15,739 bases of DNA from Beroe ovata. Taxonomy: Eukaryota > Ctenophora > Nuda > Beroida > Beroidae. The position numbers and the translations under genes were made by a program. A model generated the notes under the pieces. That model ran no database searches, was not told the origin of the DNA, and saw only the letters and a program-made list of their open reading frames with translations. The stretch is taken from NCBI GenBank assembly GCA_946803715.1, contig CAMPET010000142.1, positions 165,901 through 181,639 on the forward strand, given 5' to 3'. Within the stretch, counting starts at the first letter, position 1; the number at the start of each line of letters is the position of its first letter. Shown here piece by piece: positions 12,101-15,739 of this stretch.

Positions 12101-15100
12101 TTCATTCCGACGACGCAGAGCGACTGTGCATTTGAATATTCGCGCTGCAAAATAAAATTGAAATATCGAAATTAATGGAACAAAAAAACAATTAAGTAAC
12201 TAAATAAGTTTAAATTTGATAAAGTTTTATCCATAAATATACTCAAATGTCTTGTGAATCTCACAGGTCGCCCCAGTACCCAAAGAAGATGATAACCGGC
12301 TGAAAGCACTTTCGGACGAGAACGACACTCTGAAGAAACAACTCGCTGAGAAAGAGAAAAAGTTATCGGACATGGAGCGGGAGAAGTCCGATAACAACAG
12401 CAGTCTAGCGAGGGATTTTGCCCGGTTGAAAACTAAATTCGAGAATGTCGAGAGGGAGAAGGATATGGTGGTTACGGAGAAACTGGCGATGGAAACGGAG
12501 CAAAGCATCATTCTGAAGGAGAATGAGTTTCTGAAGAAAGTGAAAGCGACGGCGGTGTCAAAGAGAGAAGTTGATCAGTATGTGGAGGAGAAGGAACATG
12601 CAGAGCAGGCGAGGGATGATGCTGTGCGCGAGAATCAGAGGCTCAAGAGAGAACTTGATGAACTTCAGGTACGTTATAATAGTACGTGCACGCGTGTTCA
12701 TTTAACTCATCACGAAATGGTTAATTATTGGTTAATTAATGGTTAATTAATTGATTCTAAATTTTGGTCCATTTTTCGAACATGGTACGAGTTTCTGACA
12801 CAATATTTCTTTAACAGCGGCAGTACGGAGACGTGGTTTATGCAAAGGACGTGACTGAGGATGAGAAAAGGAGGGAAGTGAGGGACAAGGGACGACTTGA
12901 GAAGGAATGTGAGAGACTCAGGGAGGAACTGCAGGAGGAAAGGTATGACTTGAGTGGGATAATGTTAATTATATTGGGTCAATTATAGTCTGCAATTGGA
13001 ATATTTACAAATGAATTATACTTGTACTGTTATGGAAATGTAACGTCTGTTACTCTCAACTGCAGGAAACACGCACAGAAAGTGTCCAGTAACTCCATCC
13101 CATTGCCACAATACGAGAAGTTGCAGAACGAGTTGGATGAAACAAGGAAAGACACGAGGAATCTTGCTCGTGAACGAGACACCGCCCTCCAGGAGAAGGT
13201 GGAATTTCAACCATTCACGGAGTTCAATCATGATATTCATTATAGTTTCTTGTTCCAGTTTCATGTCAGTTTCTTATGAAATTCTGCCTTTTTCAGAATG
13301 CGTTGCTCATGGAAAAGAAGAACGGGGACTCGAATGAGATCAGGGCATTGAACGACAAGATATATCAACTGAATCAGGAGATAACCGGTCTCAATGATGA
13401 TAAGGTATTTACTACTAATAGGGGGATGAACCCGCAGGTATTAGTTGAATGACAATCATGAAACAACCAACATCTCCGTTCCACTGCAGCGATTAGATAT
13501 TTTCCCGACTCTAACAGTTTTCCCCCTCAGAATAACATAGCATTTGAGAATGCCATGGTAACGGACCAACTGAACGCGGCGATGTCAGGACTGGAAGATA
13601 TGAAGAAAGAAATGAAGCAGACCATGGAACAGAATGAGCTGATGAGGAGCGATATCGAGCATCTTCTGAAAGAGAGGGAAGACATCATGGAGGAGCTGGA
13701 CCAAACCAAACAAGCCATCACCGGTACCGCTGATGAGAAGGAAGCCGTTATCAGGGGTCTCCGGCAAAACCTGACCAACCAGCAGAACCTGACGGAAGCA
13801 TTCGAGTCCCGATGTGGAGAGTCGGAGAGAGCGATAGCCCTTCTCCGGGAGGACCTGGTGGCAATGGCTGAGAAGGAGAACAAGCTGGAGGAAGAGAAGG
13901 AAACATACAAGGAGAACTGTAAAACTCTGCAGTCCAAGTTGGAGCAAGCAGTCGTAGAGAAGAATGCAGCAGTCTCAGACAGGGAGAGTCTGATCAATGA
14001 GATAGAGGGGCTGAAGGAGGAAGCTAACACTGCAAAGAAGGAGCGAGACAGTCTGGCGTCTGATCACCAACAAGCTCTCGACGAGATTGAGAAGTTGCAC
14101 AACCACATTGCCAAGCTAGAGCGGGTCCCGGCCCCCCAAGTGGTCCCGGAGTCGGCCCCCACCCTGAAACGAGCCCCTCCCATTGAGAGAGTAGCTTCCC
14201 CACCCCCAGCCCCGGTGTCTTACACTCAGGATGAAGAAGATGTCATAGAGGATCGGGACTGGAGGAGCGAAATCAAAGTAATCCTCCTGAACAAGAGCAA
14301 GCACAACGCCAGATCATTTGGGTTTACAATCGGGGGCGGAATCGACAACCCGAACAACAAGCATGACAACCCCCAGGACAGCCATATCTATGTGCTGAGA
14401 GTGCAGGAGGGGGGCGTTGCCCACAGAATATTGCACCAGGACGACGCCCTTCTCTCCGTTAACGGTAACGACCTGTCCAAAGTAACCCACGAGTACGCCG
14501 TCAACACTCTCACCAGCTCCGGAGATTGTATCGAACTTGTCATCAGGCGGAAATTTATCCCCGAGCTTATCAAGATTATCGATCTCTCCCCCTATCTGGA
14601 TAGAGGGCTGGGGTTCAGTATTATAGGGGGCCGGAGTGACGATCTCACCCAGGATCCCGGCATATACATCGCCAAGGTGCTGCCCGGTGGCGCGGCTGAA
14701 GCAGAGGGCGTTATGGCAGCAAATGACCGGATACTCACCATTAACGGCTCGTACGTCGTGAACGTGAGCCGGAAGTACGCGGAGAGTTTGCTTGGCGGAG
14801 TGGAGGATGAGTGTGTACTCCGAGTTGTGAAGCCCATCACATCACTGCCGTATGTCGAGGAGGATGGAGGGGAGACTCTCTCTCAGTATGGGAGACGGGG
14901 CAGGTCTACTGAGGATCTGAGGATGAGACGACCCATGTCCCCAAATATGGTCGGACCACCTGCCAATTTCAAGGATACGAGAGGAATGAATCGGGCAGGC
15001 TCCACCCCGATTCTCGCTGATGACAGGCTCTACCAGAACCACCCTGCTGCTGCCCCCATGGACCATCTCAAGAGGTCATCCTCCCAGGGCTATATCAGGA

Positions 15101-15506
15101 GAGATGACATGCCCCAGGGCCGTGATCTACAGAGATCCCGGTCCCAGGACTGGGCGCCTCCTCACATGATGGACCCCAGGAATTGCGCGCCATCCTACGC
15201 CATGCGGCGCATCAACATTATCCGGCCCAATCTCCAGACCTCCCTAGGATTGGAAGTTTACACTGCTACATCTGGGCAAAGTGGCATCTTCGTAAACAAG
15301 CTGGACAAGCAGGGTCTGAGTTTCAGGGCTGGACTGAGGTGTGCTGACCAGATTCTGGAAGTGAACGGTACCAACTTGAGGAATGCAACCCATGATGAGG
15401 CGGTGGGAATTCTCTCCCAGAATGTGAACCTCAACCTGATTTGTCAGCAGAGCCCCAAACAGTTCGGAGAGATGCATCAAACTATGAGAACCGGATTCTT
15501 TGTCAG
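8781..15506 (+). CDS. CARD–coiled-coil–PDZ MAGUK scaffold, DLG5/CARMA-like, 5' part
   Basis: Scaffold protein expected at cell junctions or signalling complexes. Exons: 8781–8911, 9047–9153, 9710–10032, 12267–12668, 12818–12942, 13066–13198, 13297–13404, 13531–15506. All introns are GT–AG and the phases agree, giving 1101 codons plus 2 nt, open at the right edge. Residues ~1–79 are CARD-like (LLDILKKRED, SYPHL). Residues 80–187 are Pro/Lys-rich, and ~190–650 an acidic/basic coiled coil. PDZ1 is ~690–784, PDZ2 ~788–879 and PDZ3 ~1001–1085. The last residues, FFVR, resemble the start of the SH3 in DLG/ZO proteins. The ATG at 8781 is the first in frame after a TAG at 8775–8777, in a weak context (C at −3). 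DLG5 fits best by domain order but has four PDZ domains in vertebrates; CARMA proteins have one. The family is sure, the exact orthologue is not. Confidence 0.85.
9154..9709 (+). other. Intron 2 of the MAGUK gene
   Basis: 556-bp AT-rich intron from GTAATC at 9154 to the acceptor CCACCAG at 9703–9709. No repeat, RNA gene or alternative exon is recognised. The frames across it are open only by chance. Confidence 0.7.
9710..10032 (+). other. Exon 3: Pro/Lys-rich linker with KAN repeats
   Basis: Residues 80–187. An acidic start (DDSSEEE) leads into a proline run APPRPPPPKAAPKK, a plausible SH3 ligand, and then a basophilic site RQLS. The motif (D/E)(Y/F)KAN occurs three times, at 9829–9843, 9874–9888 and 9922–9936, separated by Pro/Lys-rich spacers. 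The region is likely disordered. The last 39 nt (9994–10032) and the donor are duplicated downstream in the intron. Confidence 0.85.
9994..10727 (+). repeat. 883-bp-period tandem duplication, copy 1
   Basis: Starts inside exon 3 at GTCTCTGTGACACC, includes the exon end, the donor GTAAGA and ~700 bp of intron, and ends in the minisatellite at TTATGACGTAGG. Compared with copy 2 I see only a handful of substitutions and a 3-bp indel, roughly 98–99% identity by eye. It contains a perfect AAGATAAGT/ACTTATCTT hairpin at 10097–10115. Confidence 0.95.
10614..10876. repeat. TGACGTAG minisatellite, array 1
   Basis: Irregular repeat built from the blocks CAGTGGTGTCAGCAAGTTAT, GACGAATGAG ... TTCGTCACAGAGACC and TGTTATGACGTAGGTATTG. 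GACGAAT and TTCGTCA form short inverted repeats inside each unit. The array ends with three exact 16-bp copies of CAACGCATTCCTACGT at 10826–10873. Confidence 0.88.
10877..10915 (+). pseudogene. Duplicated exon-3 fragment with splice donor
   Basis: A 39-nt copy of the end of exon 3 (VSVTPRLNQPTNG in the original frame), followed by an intact GTAAGA donor at 10916. No acceptor AG lies directly upstream; the copy begins at the duplication junction. It is therefore probably an unused pseudo-exon, although a cryptic AG inside it could define a 22-nt exon. Confidence 0.8.
10877..11613 (+). repeat. 883-bp-period tandem duplication, copy 2
   Basis: Second copy of 9994–10727, offset by 883 bp (886 after a 3-bp insertion). 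It lies wholly within intron 3 (10033–12266) and is the main reason that intron is ~2.2 kb. Identical reverse-strand ORFs at 10170–10373 and 11053–11256 are consequences of the duplication and not genes. Confidence 0.95.
11500..11795. repeat. TGACGTAG minisatellite, array 2
   Basis: Same unit as array 1, continuing past the end of the duplication with further diverged copies: TACTGGTGTCAAAAAGTTAT near 11623, CAGTGGTGTCAGCAAGTTAT near 11736, and TTCGTCACAGAGACCTGTCA near 11658. Confidence 0.85.
11796..12266. other. Rest of intron 3, CG-rich patch near 12083–12152
   Basis: Mostly AT-rich. A patch with GCGCGCGGCGAC and TTCGCGCTGCAAAATAAAA resembles in style the CG-rich blocks near 1130–1200 and 6125–6350. 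The intron ends with the acceptor TCTCACAG before 12267. Confidence 0.5.
12267..14130 (+). other. Coiled-coil region of the MAGUK scaffold
   Basis: Exons 4–7 and the first ~600 nt of exon 8 encode about 460 residues dominated by Glu, Lys, Arg and Leu in heptad-like spacing, for example LKALSDENDTLKKQLAEKEK and LLREDLVAMAEKENKLEEEK. There is little proline apart from one SSNSIPLPQYEKL break at exon 6. This is a long parallel coiled coil of the sort that mediates oligomerisation in DLG5 and CARMA proteins. It stops at KLERVP, where a Pro-rich linker begins. Confidence 0.9.
14266..14553 (+). other. PDZ1
   Basis: Residues ~690–784. The carboxylate loop reads SFGFTIGGG, then IYVLRVQEGGVAH, a VNG and the helix B segment THEYAVNTL, ending ELVIRRK. 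GGG followed by DNP resembles the first PDZ of DLG1–4. His at the first position of helix B (VTHEYA) predicts preference for class I ligands (S/T-x-hydrophobic). Confidence 0.92.
14563..14838 (+). other. PDZ2
   Basis: Residues ~788–879, directly after PDZ1 with a ~4-residue gap, as in DLG-family tandems. It has a canonical GLGFSIIGG carboxylate loop, IYIAKVLPGGAAEAEG, DRILTINGS and RKYAESLL. Helix B starts with Ser/Arg rather than His, so the ligand class is uncertain. Confidence 0.92.
15202..15456 (+). other. PDZ3
   Basis: Residues ~1001–1085, after a ~120-residue Ser/Arg/Pro-rich linker. The carboxylate loop is SLGLEV, followed by GIFVNKLDKQGLSFRAGL, DQILEVNGTNLRNATHDEAV and LNLICQQ. The segment NGTNLRNATHDEA is very like PDZ3 of DLG1–4, and the His of helix B is present. 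TGFFVR follows about 14 residues later. Confidence 0.92.
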
Positions 15507-15683
15507 GTTGGTGCGGTCTTTCATCTTTGTACACTCAGTTTTTTGTATAAGTTACTCACTATAAGAAACTGAGCCATTTTGTTCTCTGTAGGTATTCTAG
15601 GTTTCTAAAAATAACAGGTATTGTTGTATCGCGCCGCTCCCTAATTTCTGAGAGATCTATGAGATTGAGAGTGCGTGTACACC

Positions 15684-15739
<56 letters not shown>
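15507..15739 (+). other. Start of intron 8 with terminal (GT)n
   Basis: Begins at the donor GTTGGT after the exon end AG at 15505–15506. If not spliced, the frame runs to a TAA at 15562–15564. From 15683 the sequence is a nearly pure GT tract to the window edge. I cannot identify the next exon with confidence. Confidence 0.65.
15683..15739. repeat. (GT)n microsatellite at window edge
   Basis: TG dinucleotides broken by TGTTTG near 15694. It continues past the end of the window. Confidence 0.95.

Noticed and set aside
13555-13557. ATG at 13555 as the start of an independent 669-codon gene
   Set aside because: An acceptor at 13529–13530 and matching phase join it to the upstream coiled-coil exons; the ATG is internal. 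The 3' part of that frame (15507–15564) is probably intron.
13527-14030. 167-codon reverse ORF opposite exon 8
   Set aside because: Ser/Phe/Leu-rich antisense shadow of the Glu/Lys-rich coiled-coil exon.
15592-15619. Mini-exon between CTGTAG and ACAG|GTATTG
   Set aside because: Splice-like signals flank ~27 nt, but the encoded residues do not look like the expected SH3 continuation.

Overview
The window is eukaryotic nuclear DNA, almost certainly from an invertebrate animal. Both genes on it are split by many short GT–AG introns (mostly 70–175 bp), and both encode metazoan signalling families. The rest is microsatellites, small non-autonomous transposons, foldbacks and recent segmental duplications. 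I cannot name the phylum from sequence alone. Compact introns and a TGACGTAG-type minisatellite suggested a tunicate to me, but that is only an impression. Single Ns at 321 and 7492 indicate a draft assembly.

Layout. (1) Positions 1–1257 look like intron or upstream sequence of the first gene and contain a (CA)n tract. (2) Positions 1258–4601, + strand, hold the last 13 coding exons (577 codons) of a p90 ribosomal S6 kinase (RSK, RPS6KA family). They cover most of the N-terminal AGC kinase domain, the regulatory linker, the C-terminal CaMK-type kinase domain and the ERK-docking tail. One intron carries a ~320-bp near-perfect foldback and another a long CA tract beside its 3' splice site. (3) Positions 4602 to ~8750 are intergenic, with no gene I can support: CG-dense blocks, a ~96-bp MITE with 9-bp flanking repeats, a ~0.5-kb direct duplication, a possible tRNA-derived SINE remnant and a 26-bp perfect hairpin. 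(4) Positions 8781–15506, + strand, hold the first 8 coding exons (1101 codons plus 2 nt) of a membrane-associated guanylate-kinase-type scaffold: CARD, Pro/Lys-rich linker with a repeated (D/E)(Y/F)KAN motif, long coiled coil, three PDZ domains, and the first residues of a probable SH3 domain. The gene runs off the right edge. Its 2.2-kb third intron contains an 883-bp-period tandem duplication that copied the end of exon 3 with its splice donor, set in a minisatellite.

The two genes are in tandem orientation about 4.2 kb apart. RSK transduces ERK signalling; DLG5/CARMA-type MAGUKs assemble polarity or immune signalling complexes. Nothing in the sequence shows that they work together. Points most worth checking are the CARD/coiled-coil/three-PDZ architecture, a possible frameshift at the start of the CARD, several substitutions at famous regulatory positions of the RSK, and the duplication whose breakpoint falls on an 11-bp match between exon and minisatellite.
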